64,000 bases of DNA from Mordavella massiliensis. Its GTDB lineage: Bacteria > Bacillota > Clostridia > Lachnospirales > Lachnospiraceae. Location of the stretch: NCBI RefSeq assembly GCF_016901695.1, contig NZ_JACJKS010000001.1, forward strand, positions 62,001 through 126,000, read 5' to 3'. The translations under genes and the position numbers were made by a program. Positions 9,205 to 18,055 of the stretch are shown piece by piece. How positions within the stretch are numbered: position 1 is the stretch's first letter; each line of letters opens with the position of its first letter. The notes beneath the pieces were generated by a model. The model was not told the origin of the DNA, did no database searches, and saw nothing but the letters and a program-made list of their open reading frames with translations.

Positions 9205-9654
9205 CTATGCCTCCTCTGTCACTTCTACTGTAAGCTCCGCCGTCACTTTCGCGTGCAGCTTCACCGGCACATGGAATGTGCCAAGGGACTTGAGCGGGTC
9301 TTTCAGTTGTACTTTCTTTCTGTCAACCGTAAGGCCGAGCTGCTCCTGCACCGCCGCCGCGATCTCCTTGGAGGACACGGACCCGAAGGCCCTGCCGCCC
9401 TCGCCGGTCTTGATGGACACCGTCACCTTGCTGTCGCCGAGCTTCTTTCCCAGTTCCTGCGCAGCTTCAAGCTGTTCCTGGGCGATCTTGTCCTCGTTTG
9501 CCCTGTGGAGCTTCAGGTCGTTCATGTTCCTGCTGTTTGCCTCCACGCCCTTCTTTGTCTTCAGAAGGAAGTTTCTGGCATATCCGTCGTTTACTTCTAC
9601 GATGTCACCCTTTTTGCCAAGGGATTTCACATCCTGCTGCAAAATTACTTTCAT
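9205..9654 (-). CDS. rplI: 50S ribosomal protein bL9
   Basis: 149 residues with the L9 signature GDIVEVNDGYARNFLL (16-31) and the C-terminal RNA-binding domain. It binds 23S rRNA near the L1 stalk and helps keep the reading frame. ATG 9654 immediately follows the gdpP stop codon, with AGGAG 8 nt upstream inside the end of gdpP. Confidence 0.97.
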   Translation of the reverse strand: MKVILQQDVKSLGKKGDIVEVNDGYARNFLLKTKKGVEANSRNMNDLKLHRANEDKIAQEQLEAAQELGKKLGDSKVTVSIKTGEGGRAFGSVSSKEIAAAVQEQLGLTVDRKKVQLKDPLKSLGTFHVPVKLHAKVTAELTVEVTEEA

Positions 9655-11715
9655 CTATAAATCTCCTTTTTCTGTCATTTCATCGATCACACGCTTGAGG
9701 ACCGTCACGGCCTCCTCCATGTTGGTGTGGTCAAACTGCGCGCCGGAGGCGTTCATATGTCCGCCGCCGCCCAGCTTCTCCATGATGATCTGGACGTTCA
9801 CCTCGTCGATGGAGCGGGCGCTCACATAGATCCTTCCGTTGTAGGACGTAAGGACAAAGGTAGCTTTGATCCCGTCGATATCGAGAAGCTCGTTGGCTGC
9901 CTGGGCACCGATGATCGTCGGGCTCTCGATCTGCAGGTTCTCACCCCGCGCGATGGCGAACCGCTCCCGGTACACCTCCGCGCTGCTGATGATGCCGGCC
10001 TTGGCCTGGTAGGACTTCATGTCGTCCCGGAGCATCTTGCGCACGAACGGGATATCCGCGCCGCACCGACGCAGGAACGCCGCCGCCTCGAAGGTGCGCA
10101 CGCCTGTCTTGTTCATGAAGTTGTTTGTGTCGATCACGATGCCCGCGTACAGGCTGTTGGCCTCGATCGCCGGGATCCGCACATCGTCCACGATGTACTG
10201 GAGCACCTCGGACACCATCTCGCAGGCCGAGGACGCGTAGGGCTCTATGTAGGACAGAAGCGCGTTCTCAATGTTGTCGCTCCCCTGCCTGTGATGGTCA
10301 AACACGACGATGGTCTTTGTCATCGTCAGAAGCTCCGGGCACTCCGTCATGCCCGGCCGGTTCGTATCCACCACGATGACCAGGGCGTTCTCATCGATCA
10401 TCTCCTTCGCCTCCCCGGATGAGACGAACAGGTCGTCCGGGTAGAAGGGATGTTCCACAAACTCCTCGTACAGCGGGCGGATCGTGGCGGAGATGTCGTT
10501 GAGGACGATATGCGCCTTCTTCTCAAGCGCAGCGGCGGCGCGGTAGATGCCGATGGCCGCGCCGAAGGAATCCATGTCCGTCATCCGGTGTCCCATGACA
10601 AGGATCGTGTCGTTGACCGTGATGAATTCCCGCAGGGCTTCCGCCTTCACCCTCGCCTTCACGCGGGTGTTCTTGGAAGTCTGCTCCCGTTTGCCCCCGT
10701 AGTAAGTGATGCCGTCCGAGTCCTTGATGACCGCCTGGTCGCCGCCCCGCGCCAGCGCCAGGTCGATGGCCGCCCGGGCATAGTTGTAGCTCTGCACATA
10801 CGCGTTCCGGCTCAGTCCCAGGCCGATGCTTAAGGTGGGCGGGATGCTGTTGCCGATGTTGATGGCCTTCACGTCCTCCAGGAGGGAGAAGCGGTCCGCC
10901 TCCAGCTCCTTAAAGCAGGATTTCTTGATGACGATGAAGTACTTATCCGTCTCCATCTTCTTCACGATCCCGTCCATGCGGGCGATATACTGGTTGATCT
11001 TCCTGTCGATGAGGGCGACCAGAAGGCTCTGGCGCACCTCCTCCACGCTGTCGATCATCTCGTCATAGTTGTCAATGTAGATGAGGCCTGCCACCAGGCG
11101 CTGCTCCTCGTTCTGCCGCAGGGCCGTGTTCAGCTCCGTCACATCGGACAGGTAGACTGCCACGAAGTACTCCTTCTCCTCCGGCATATCCAGAAGGCGC
11201 TCCGAGTCGCTGAAGCCCTCCACAGACACCTTGCGCAGCTCGGCCCGGTATTCCCTGGAATTAAAGTAGACCTCCATCTCCACGGTCTGCTCCTCGTCCT
11301 TCGGGAAGATGCTGCGGTTCAGCTCCGGGATGTACCGGCTCAGGACTGCCTCCCCCTTCACTTTGTTCCCCAGGATCTCCCGGAACTGCTCGTTCATCCA
11401 CATGAGCCGCCCGTCCTCCAGGAGGATGGCGTAGGGCACGGCCAGCTTCTTGAGCAGCGTATTCTGCACAATGCCGTACTGGGCCGCAAAATCCACCAGA
11501 TCTTTCATGACCAGGGACTTGTTGTAGAAGTACATGATCCCCACGATCACGATATAGATCAGGACAAAGATCATCATCAGGAGCCCGGCTTTCCTGTCCA
11601 GCCTGTAGATCCAGATGTTCATGGCCACAAGAAGAATGGACATGAACGCCGGCCACTGCATGTAGAGCTTCAGTTGCCCTTTCAGGCGCACGTTCTGTTT
11701 TGCTTTCTTTTTCAT
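9655..11715 (-). CDS. gdpP: Cyclic-di-AMP phosphodiesterase GdpP
   Basis: 686 residues. Two N-terminal membrane segments (about 20-70) are followed by a PAS-like domain, a degenerate GGDEF domain, then DHH/DHHA1 with the metal motifs MGHRMTDMDSFG, VVDTNRP and VVFDHHRQG, and the C-terminal GGGGHMNASGAQ. It hydrolyses c-di-AMP to pApA at the membrane and so tunes potassium, osmotic and wall homeostasis. The ATG at 11715 has GAGG 9 nt upstream; the frame also opens at a TTG (11730), which would overlap that ribosome site. It is first in the gdpP-rplI-dnaB operon. Confidence 0.93.
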   Translation of the reverse strand: MKKKAKQNVRLKGQLKLYMQWPAFMSILLVAMNIWIYRLDRKAGLLMMIFVLIYIVIVGIMYFYNKSLVMKDLVDFAAQYGIVQNTLLKKLAVPYAILLEDGRLMWMNEQFREILGNKVKGEAVLSRYIPELNRSIFPKDEEQTVEMEVYFNSREYRAELRKVSVEGFSDSERLLDMPEEKEYFVAVYLSDVTELNTALRQNEEQRLVAGLIYIDNYDEMIDSVEEVRQSLLVALIDRKINQYIARMDGIVKKMETDKYFIVIKKSCFKELEADRFSLLEDVKAINIGNSIPPTLSIGLGLSRNAYVQSYNYARAAIDLALARGGDQAVIKDSDGITYYGGKREQTSKNTRVKARVKAEALREFITVNDTILVMGHRMTDMDSFGAAIGIYRAAAALEKKAHIVLNDISATIRPLYEEFVEHPFYPDDLFVSSGEAKEMIDENALVIVVDTNRPGMTECPELLTMTKTIVVFDHHRQGSDNIENALLSYIEPYASSACEMVSEVLQYIVDDVRIPAIEANSLYAGIVIDTNNFMNKTGVRTFEAAAFLRRCGADIPFVRKMLRDDMKSYQAKAGIISSAEVYRERFAIARGENLQIESPTIIGAQAANELLDIDGIKATFVLTSYNGRIYVSARSIDEVNVQIIMEKLGGGGHMNASGAQFDHTNMEEAVTVLKRVIDEMTEKGDL

Positions 11716-11784
11716 AATCTGTTTCCTCAAAAAACTAAAAGCTGCTTTCCGTATTATAGCACTTTTTCCCGCTGATGAAAAGAC

Positions 11785-11810
11785 AAAAGGCAGGGATGCC
11801 CCCGCCTTTT
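11785..11810 (-). terminator. Terminator downstream of galE
   Basis: Minus-strand hairpin AAAAGGC plus GGG pairing with CCC plus GCCTTTT, one mismatch, 4-nt loop, followed by GTCTTTTC. Confidence 0.6.
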
Positions 11811-11853
11811 GCGAAGGCCCCTGCCCTCCTGGCCGCGCCAGAGCGGCGGCCTC

Positions 11854-12870
11854 TTATTTTTCATATCCGTTCGGGTTCTGGGACTGCCATCTCCATGTGT
11901 CCTCGCACATCTCGTCCAGTCCCCTCTGTGCCTTCCAGCCGAGCACCCGGAGCGCTTTGGCCGGATCCGCGTAGCACATGGCAATGTCGCCGGCGCGGCG
12001 CGGTTTGATCTCGTAGGGGATGTCCCTGCCGCAGGCTTTGGAGAACGCCTTCACCATATCCAGCACGGAGTAGCCCTGGCCGGTTCCCAGGTTGATGACA
12101 TCCAGTCCCGGATTGGTAAAGATATAGTTGATGGCCTTCACATGGCCGATCGCCAGATCCACCACGTGGATGTAGTCGCGCACGCCCGTTCCGTCCGGGG
12201 TGTCATAGTCGTCGCCGAACACGCCCAGCTTCTCGAGCTTGCCTACCGCCACCTGGGAGATGTAGGGCATCAGGTTGTTGGGGATCCCCTTCGGGTCCTC
12301 GCCGATGCGGCCGCTCTTGTGGGCTCCCACCGGGTTGAAGTATCTGAGGAGGATGACGTTCCAGGAGGGATCCGCCTTCTGCACGTCGGACATGATCTGC
12401 TCCATCATGGACTTTGTCCAGCCGTAGGGGTTGGTGCACTGTCCCTTCGGGCAGTTCTCCGTGATGGGCATCTCCTCCGGGCTTCCGTACACGGTTGCGG
12501 AAGAGCTGAAGACGATGTTCTTCACACCCACCTCGCGCATGACCTTCAGGAGGGTCAGTGTGCCGGCGATATTGTTCTGGTAGTATTCCAGCGGCTTCTG
12601 CACGGACTCGCCCACTGCCTTGAGGGCCGCGCAGTGGATGACCGCGTCGATCTTCTGTATCTTAAACATCTCAAGGAGCGCCTCCTCGTCCTGCACATCC
12701 CCCTCGTAGAAGCGGATCTTCCTGCCGGTCAGCTCCTCCACACGCCTGATGGACTCCCTGGAAGAATTGCACAGATTGTCGTACACAACAACGTCATATC
12801 CCTCGTTTAACAGCTCCAGAGCCGTGTGGCTTCCGATATATCCGGCTCCACCTGTGATTAAAATCGTCAT
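11854..12870 (-). CDS. galE: UDP-glucose 4-epimerase
   Basis: 338 residues, the classical GalE length. The NAD-binding GGAGYIG (7-13), the SSSATVYG serine loop and YGWTK (the catalytic YxxxK) are all seen, as is the C-terminal [13 protein letters not shown] motif. It interconverts UDP-galactose and UDP-glucose (and often the HexNAc forms) in the cytoplasm. It sits 112 nt downstream of a sugar nucleotidyltransferase on the same strand but has its own promoter. Gal-1-P made by the GH112 phosphorylase about 38 kb away would enter central metabolism through this step. Confidence 0.96.
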   Translation of the reverse strand: MTILITGGAGYIGSHTALELLNEGYDVVVYDNLCNSSRESIRRVEELTGRKIRFYEGDVQDEEALLEMFKIQKIDAVIHCAALKAVGESVQKPLEYYQNNIAGTLTLLKVMREVGVKNIVFSSSATVYGSPEEMPITENCPKGQCTNPYGWTKSMMEQIMSDVQKADPSWNVILLRYFNPVGAHKSGRIGEDPKGIPNNLMPYISQVAVGKLEKLGVFGDDYDTPDGTGVRDYIHVVDLAIGHVKAINYIFTNPGLDVINLGTGQGYSVLDMVKAFSKACGRDIPYEIKPRRAGDIAMCYADPAKALRVLGWKAQRGLDEMCEDTWRWQSQNPNGYEK

Positions 12871-12914
12871 CTTCGTCTCCTCCTTGTCTGGATCATTTTT
12901 TCATTTCTACTGTA

Positions 12915-12943
12915 ATTATAGTAGGGCCTGCGCCCTTTTTCTA
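12915..12943 (-). promoter_or_regulatory. Promoter of galE
   Basis: TAGAAA (12938-12943), 17-nt spacer, perfect TATAAT (12915-12920), read on the minus strand. Confidence 0.6.
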
Positions 12944-12982
12944 TAATAATAATTGCGTGAATTATAAAAATCCTGCGTTTTT

Positions 12983-13909
12983 CTACCTCTTCTCCCAGAG
13001 GTGCTGCGGGTAAACGCCCTCGTCCTTCAGTTTCTGGATGGCCGCCATGACGACCGGCTTGTCCTCCTTGTAGGTGACGCCGTACCACTTGTCCGCAGAG
13101 TGAAGAACGCTCACGGCCGCCTTGCCTTCGCCGATCAGCTCACTGACGACAGAGGGGAGGAAATACTCGCATTTCAGCGGGTTTGCCTGCAGCCCCTCCT
13201 CAAGAAATGCGGGGAAGCCCGCCCGGATCTCATCCAGGATGCTCCTCGTAAAGCCCCACATGTTCATGGAGACGGTCGTGTCGGCCGGGACGGATACCCA
13301 GGTCGCGCCGTCGTCCTCGGAGTAGGCGATGCCGCCGTCCCGCTTCTCGATGCGTGTCCTCTCCTGAATGCCTGTCAGCTCACCGGCGCTGTTCATCTCG
13401 CACAGGCCGCGGGCCACGTGGCCGTTGTCCGTCACGGTATTGCCAAGCTGGTATCCCACCATCGTGTAGCGGTACTTCTCGTCGTCCTCGTGGGTGGAGA
13501 GGTAGTCATAGATCTTCTGGAACGCTTCTTTCCCGTAGTAGTCGTCCGCGTTGATGACCGCGAACGGTCCGTCGATCAGGTCGATGGCGGAGAGAACGGC
13601 GTGAGCCGTCCCCCAGGGCTTCACCCGCCCCTCCGGCACGGCAAAGCCGTCCGGGATGTTGTGGAGATCCTGGTAGGCATACTCCACTTCCATGATCCCG
13701 CTCATCCGGTTCCCGACGGATTGTTTGAAATCTTCCTCGATCTCCTTCTTGATGATGAAGATCACTTTCTCAAAACCTGCCCTCCTGGCGTCGTACATGG
13801 AGAAATCCATGATGATATGTCCTTCCTGGTCCACCGGATCGATCTGCTTGAGGCCGCCGTACCGGCTTCCCATCCCTGCTGCCATGATCACTAAAACTGG
13901 TTTTTTCAT
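12983..13909 (-). CDS. Sugar-phosphate nucleotidyltransferase (NTP_transferase family)
   Basis: 308 residues. The N-terminal nucleotide-binding signature VIMAAGMGSRYGGLKQIDPV (7-26) and the mid-protein FAVINADDYYG metal site define the family, which joins a sugar-1-phosphate to an NTP. The exact sugar and nucleotide cannot be read from the sequence. The neighbour galE makes a UDP-hexose role likely, perhaps in Gal/GlcNAc salvage. The frame is open about 117 nt further up, but ATG 13909 begins the conserved MKKPVLV opening and has AGGA upstream. The divergent neighbour is an AraC regulator. Confidence 0.82.
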   Translation of the reverse strand: MKKPVLVIMAAGMGSRYGGLKQIDPVDQEGHIIMDFSMYDARRAGFEKVIFIIKKEIEEDFKQSVGNRMSGIMEVEYAYQDLHNIPDGFAVPEGRVKPWGTAHAVLSAIDLIDGPFAVINADDYYGKEAFQKIYDYLSTHEDDEKYRYTMVGYQLGNTVTDNGHVARGLCEMNSAGELTGIQERTRIEKRDGGIAYSEDDGATWVSVPADTTVSMNMWGFTRSILDEIRAGFPAFLEEGLQANPLKCEYFLPSVVSELIGEGKAAVSVLHSADKWYGVTYKEDKPVVMAAIQKLKDEGVYPQHLWEKR

Positions 13910-14036
13910 TGTATTCCTGTCCTTTCCCCACCTGTGTGTGGCTTGTCTCTTTTTCAAATCGCTACGCCTATTGTAGTATATCTGTTTCCAAAAATCTTTA
14001 TCTGATTTTGTGATTGATTTGTACAATCTGCATTTT

Positions 14037-14069
14037 ACTTTTGCTTTTTCTGCAAAAGTAGGCTATGAT
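14037..14069 (+). promoter_or_regulatory. Promoter with embedded inverted repeat, AraC gene 14099
   Basis: TTGCTT (14041-14046), 17 nt, TATGAT (14064-14069). A perfect inverted repeat ACTTTTGC / GCAAAAGT (14037-14044 and 14052-14059) covers the -35 and part of the spacer, as expected of an autorepression site. The repeat is also a possible site for another repressor. Confidence 0.55.
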
Positions 14070-14098
14070 AGAAAGCAAAACAGGAAGGAGGCGCGCGT

Positions 14099-15019
14099 AT
14101 GCCCTATATCGGGATAGACCTGAAGGATTCCATCACCGTGGGAAAGCTGTACAGCATCCACTACTTTGAATATATGAGCGATTTCAAATTCCCCGGGGAA
14201 TCCCACGACTTCTGGGAGTTTGTCTGCGTGGACAAGGGGGATGTGGCTGTGACGGGCGGAGACCGGCACATCATCCTGAACCGGGGCGAGGTGGCCTTCC
14301 ACCAGCCCGGGGAGTTCCACGACGTGCAGGCCACCGGCCACAGCGCCCCCAACCTGGTGGTCGTCTCCTTCCAGTGCGACAGCCCCGCCATGGAATTTTT
14401 CCGGGGAAAGATCCTGCAGGTGGATGAGACGGAGCGGAACCTGCTGGCGGATATCGTGATCGAGGCGCGCCGCTGCTTCGACTGCCGTCTGGACGACCCC
14501 TACCTGCAGAATATGCCCCGCAAGGAGGCGGAGCAGTTCGGGGCCGAGCAGCTCATCCGCCTGTACCTGGAGCACTTCCTGATCCATCTGCTGCGCCGGG
14601 CCGCGCAGCCCATCTCCCTGGAGAAGGCAAGCATCCGGCCCCGCCCCCAGAAATCCACAAAGAAAAAGAGCGACATGGAGCTCTTCAACCGGGTGGCCGA
14701 CTATCTGGAAGCGCACCTGGACGGGCATGTGACCATCGAGGAAGTGTGCCGGGAGAACCTGATCGGCCGTTCCCAGCTCCAGAAGATCTTCCGCGAGCAG
14801 AGCGGGCTGGGGATCATCGAGTACTTCTCCCTGATGAAGGTGAACGCGGCCAAACAGCTCATCCGCACGAACCGGATGAATTTCACCCAGATCGCGGAGC
14901 AGCTCGGATACACATCCATCCACTACTTCTCCCGCCAGTTCAAAAAGGTCACAGGCATGACTCCGTCGGAGTATGCCTCCTCCATAAAAGCAATGGCAGA
15001 CGGGGACTTTCAGCCGTAA
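14099..15019 (+). CDS. AraC-family transcriptional regulator (cupin sensor)
   Basis: 306 residues. The N-terminal cupin-like sensor (SHDFWEFVCVDKGDVAVTG, then a GEVAFHQPGEFHDVQA stretch) is followed by a basic linker (about 180-195) and two helix-turn-helix motifs, ending in the AraC signature IAEQLGYTSIHYFSRQFKKV and GMTPSEYA. AGGAGG lies 7 nt upstream of the ATG. It likely senses a small ligand, probably a sugar. The divergent nucleotidyltransferase gene and galE are candidate targets. Its promoter holds an inverted repeat suggestive of autoregulation. Confidence 0.9.
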   Translation: MPYIGIDLKDSITVGKLYSIHYFEYMSDFKFPGESHDFWEFVCVDKGDVAVTGGDRHIILNRGEVAFHQPGEFHDVQATGHSAPNLVVVSFQCDSPAMEFFRGKILQVDETERNLLADIVIEARRCFDCRLDDPYLQNMPRKEAEQFGAEQLIRLYLEHFLIHLLRRAAQPISLEKASIRPRPQKSTKKKSDMELFNRVADYLEAHLDGHVTIEEVCRENLIGRSQLQKIFREQSGLGIIEYFSLMKVNAAKQLIRTNRMNFTQIAEQLGYTSIHYFSRQFKKVTGMTPSEYASSIKAMADGDFQP

Positions 15020-15042
15020 GTCCCGTCTGCCATTCTCTTTTT
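14992..15042. terminator. Bidirectional terminator between the AraC gene and murD2
   Basis: A long stem AATGGCAGACGGG...CCCGTCTGCCATT (arms from 14992 and to 15034) with CTCTTTTT on the plus side and GCTTTTA on the minus side. The AraC stop codon lies in the loop. Confidence 0.8.
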
Positions 15043-15053
15043 ACACGTTATTT

Positions 15054-16466
15054 CTACACTTCGCCGCGTCCGAATACCAGCTCTTTAAAGTAGTCCCCCC
15101 GCTCCTCGAAATTCCGGAAGATCCCGTAGCTGGCCGCCGCCGGGGAGAGGACGCAGGCCCCGCCTTCCTCTCCGAGCCGGATGGCAAGCTCCACCGCGTC
15201 GTCCAGGTGCTCCGCCAGCTCCAGGCGGCCGCTGCCGGCCAGGGTCGGATACTGCTCCTGTATCTCCCTGTAGATCCGCTTCCCGGTCTCTTCCATCAGG
15301 ATGATGTGGCGCACGCTGCTGCCCGTCAGGTATGCTTCCAACTGGCTGTAATCCACCCCCCGGTCCATGCCGCCGATGAGGATGCTGTCCACGTTCTTGA
15401 CGCTCTCCAGCGCCTGCACGGCCGTCTCCCCTATGGTGGAGATGGAGTCGTCATAGAAGCGCAGCCCGCTCTTTGTGCCCAGGTACTGGAGCCGGTGCGG
15501 GAGCGTCTGGAACGTCCGGAGTGCCCTGAGGAACTTCTCATCCGTCATGGAGAATTCCTTGCAGATGCCGTACACGACGCCGATATCAAAATAGTTGTGG
15601 TGCCCGAAAAGGGAGATGCCCTCCTCCGGGATCCGAAGGCCGCTGCCCCGGTAGCGGACCGCCGGTCCGGCCACCTCGATGTCCCCCGCGCCCGTGGCTT
15701 TCTGCCCCTCCGGCACAAGGACGGCGGAGATGATCTCCGAGCGGCAGGGCACGCAGGCGCTCGCCTCTCCCGCGCCCGCGATCACCCGCCCCGGCATCAC
15801 GTCCACGTTGCAGAACAGGATGTCGTCCTCTGTCTGCCAGGCATAGATATTCTGCTTGGCGCGCACGTATTTCTCCATGGTCCCGTAGTGGTCCAGATGC
15901 TCCTCATAGAGATTGAGGAGGACCGCTATGTGGGGGGACACCTTCAGGTGCTCCAACTGATGGCAGGAGAGCTCCAGCACGATGACCTCCCCCGGCAGGA
16001 TGTCCTCCGCGATATCAAAGACCGGGATGCCGATATTCCCGGCCAGAACGGTGTCCTCCCCCGTCTCCTTCAGGATGTGACAGAGAAGGGAGGACGTGGT
16101 GCTCTTTCCCTTCGTCCCCGTGATCCCCACGATCTGATCCCGGAACCGCTCGATGAAAAGCCCGGTCTGGGAGACAAAGCGGCAGGCGTATCGTTCCGGC
16201 TCCATGGGCAGGACGATCCCCGGCGTCTTGAACACAATATCAAAGGAATCCAGCACCTCTTTATCCATGTAATGGCTGCCGGTGATCAGCTCCACCTCTG
16301 CGCTGCCGCCTTCCCGGCCTGGATCCACCTGCGCCTGGTCCGCCACCGCAAGGGCTGTCCACCCGCCGGCGCGGCTGACAAGCCTGAGGGACGAGCGGCC
16401 CTCCCTTCCAAATCCGAGGATGAGCACCCTCTTCCCTTCCACTGTCTGACGTATCTTATCCAGCAT
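15054..16466 (-). CDS. murD2: MurD-type UDP-MurNAc-L-Ala:glutamate ligase, probable MurD2
   Basis: 470 residues. Rossmann-like N-domain (VLILGFGREGRSS), Mur-ligase P-loop GTKGKST (117-123), central ELSCHQLEHL and NLYEEHLDHYG motifs, and a C-domain with YDDSISTIGETAVQAL. It adds glutamate to UDP-MurNAc-L-Ala in the cytoplasm. It starts 15 nt after a murL homologue. In Xanthomonas the MurD2 partner of MurL uses L-Glu, and MurL then epimerises the product. The pairing argues for L-Glu specificity here, but the sequence alone does not prove it. A canonical murD elsewhere in the genome is likely. Confidence 0.85.
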   Translation of the reverse strand: MLDKIRQTVEGKRVLILGFGREGRSSLRLVSRAGGWTALAVADQAQVDPGREGGSAEVELITGSHYMDKEVLDSFDIVFKTPGIVLPMEPERYACRFVSQTGLFIERFRDQIVGITGTKGKSTTSSLLCHILKETGEDTVLAGNIGIPVFDIAEDILPGEVIVLELSCHQLEHLKVSPHIAVLLNLYEEHLDHYGTMEKYVRAKQNIYAWQTEDDILFCNVDVMPGRVIAGAGEASACVPCRSEIISAVLVPEGQKATGAGDIEVAGPAVRYRGSGLRIPEEGISLFGHHNYFDIGVVYGICKEFSMTDEKFLRALRTFQTLPHRLQYLGTKSGLRFYDDSISTIGETAVQALESVKNVDSILIGGMDRGVDYSQLEAYLTGSSVRHIILMEETGKRIYREIQEQYPTLAGSGRLELAEHLDDAVELAIRLGEEGGACVLSPAAASYGIFRNFEERGDYFKELVFGRGEV

Positions 16467-16481
16467 CCTTCTTTCTCCCCT

Positions 16482-17852
16482 CTACAAACACTTTTCTTTT
16501 ACAAGCGCCCCGCAGGCTGCAGGAAGAAGGTTTTCCTCGTCATAGTAAGTAAAGAAACGTCTGCTGTCCGGATCCTCCTTCCTGTAGAGTCCGGCTTCCT
16601 TATAATAGCGGAACAGCTCCGGCAGCGCCTCCCCATCCTGTTCCAGGCGGTTGATGGTGAGATTGACAGCCGCATTTACCTCATCCCTGCTTCCCACGCA
16701 CTCGAAGGGCTTCTCCTTCTCCATGCCGGTCAGCTTGCGGAAATCTTCCAGCATATCCGGGTCCTCCAGCATGTCCCGCCCGAAGATGTCCGTGATCTCC
16801 TTCCGGGAGAGGAAGGGCGAGAGGATCAGGCACACAAAGAGGCACTTGGGGCAGTGTCCGCACCACTTGTCCTCCTTGCTGCCTGCATTGCAGCTTCTGA
16901 AAATATCGTGGAACTGCCTGCACGTCGCAAAATACCTGGCGATCTGGAACTCGCTTAAAGGCCGCAGCATGCTGAAATAGTACGTGCCGCTCGCGATGTA
17001 CGCCTTCTCGTAGTCATGGAACGCCTTCTCAAACCGGAAGCTCTTGGAGTACTGGTGATTCACCGTGCTCCCCTCCACCGTGCTCTCGTTGGCGCTGGAC
17101 TCATTGGAGAGGGCAATGTACCGGATCCCCCGCATGTAGGCGGCGATCGTCGCGGAGAAGGCCACGATCGCCGAGTAGGGCGTGTGGCCGTTCAGAAAGC
17201 CCTGCCGGTTCAGCTCCAGCATGTTCCGGTCCAGCGTGCGCTTCGCACAGACAAGCCTCTCTTCCCCGTAGCCGGCCCGCTCCACCGTCTTCAGCGTGGC
17301 GCCCCGGGGATTGATGATATAGCAGCAGTTCTTCTCCTTCTCCCCTTCCAGAAGGGACAGCGTCACAGCTGAATCCTTGCCGCCGCCCACCGGCACCAGG
17401 TAGCCCTGCGCCTCCGGGCCAAGGGGCGCGTCCTGCGCCTGCTCCAAAGCCCCCGCCGAACGGATCTCCATGAAGTCCTCCTGGTTCTCCTCAATGCCGT
17501 TCGTATAGTAGAATTCGCCCAGACCGTTAAAGTAGAGGTCCTTCCACCACAGGATCTGCTCCCCGTCAAGACTTCCCGCCTCCACCGTCACGACCGGCGG
17601 GCACGCCGTCTTCCAGTAGCTTATAAGCTCCACCATGCCGAGGGAGAAGGCCAGCTTCCGGAATGTCCCGTTCTCCCGGAAGCATCTTGTCTCGCCCGGC
17701 TTTTTCGGAAACTCCCACGTGGGGTGGAAGGATGCAAGTCCCGGGATCTCAAAGTCGTACACGATCCCCACCCTGCTGTCGTCTTCCCCGATCTCATACC
17801 CGTGGTATACAAACTCCGGATATTTTTTTCTTAAGTCCGTATATGAATACAT
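16482..17852 (-). CDS. murL: MurL: UDP-MurNAc-L-Ala-L-Glu epimerase
   Basis: 456 residues, close to the family length. It carries the P-loop-like VPVGGGKDS (153-161), the LSNESSANE and GSTVNHQYSKS stretches, and a CGHCPKCLF cysteine cluster, features I associate with MurL of Xanthomonas (established: ATP-dependent inversion of the terminal L-Glu of UDP-MurNAc-L-Ala-L-Glu to D-Glu). It lies directly upstream of a MurD-type ligase with a 15-nt gap, so substrate and product steps are co-transcribed. ATG 17852 has AGGTG upstream. The pair would supply D-Glu to peptidoglycan without glutamate racemase. Confidence 0.83.
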   Translation of the reverse strand: MYSYTDLRKKYPEFVYHGYEIGEDDSRVGIVYDFEIPGLASFHPTWEFPKKPGETRCFRENGTFRKLAFSLGMVELISYWKTACPPVVTVEAGSLDGEQILWWKDLYFNGLGEFYYTNGIEENQEDFMEIRSAGALEQAQDAPLGPEAQGYLVPVGGGKDSAVTLSLLEGEKEKNCCYIINPRGATLKTVERAGYGEERLVCAKRTLDRNMLELNRQGFLNGHTPYSAIVAFSATIAAYMRGIRYIALSNESSANESTVEGSTVNHQYSKSFRFEKAFHDYEKAYIASGTYYFSMLRPLSEFQIARYFATCRQFHDIFRSCNAGSKEDKWCGHCPKCLFVCLILSPFLSRKEITDIFGRDMLEDPDMLEDFRKLTGMEKEKPFECVGSRDEVNAAVNLTINRLEQDGEALPELFRYYKEAGLYRKEDPDSRRFFTYYDEENLLPAACGALVKEKCL

Positions 17853-17998
17853 ACATGCACCTGCCTGTCATTCTTTTATCTTTGTCTATCTTATATCATT
17901 TCCGGGCTTTTCTCAAGTCATTCCGGGCAGTTGTCATCCCTTTTGGTGCAGGATCCCGCTTCAATTAACGCAAAATTTTTTATATTTTTCAGAAAAGA

Positions 17999-18027
17999 TT
18001 GACAATTTTCCTCCCCTGTGCTAATGT
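17999..18027 (+). promoter_or_regulatory. Promoter of trpB2
   Basis: Perfect TTGACA (17999-18004), 17 nt, TAATGT (18022-18027), 28 nt before the start codon. Confidence 0.7.
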
Positions 18028-18055
18028 CTCTATAAACTGATAAGGAGTGAGAGCC

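Noticed and set aside
16482-17852. MurL as an ordinary PP-loop (7-cyano-7-deazaguanine synthase-like) enzyme
   Set aside because: Adjacency to a MurD ligase and the length fit MurL better.
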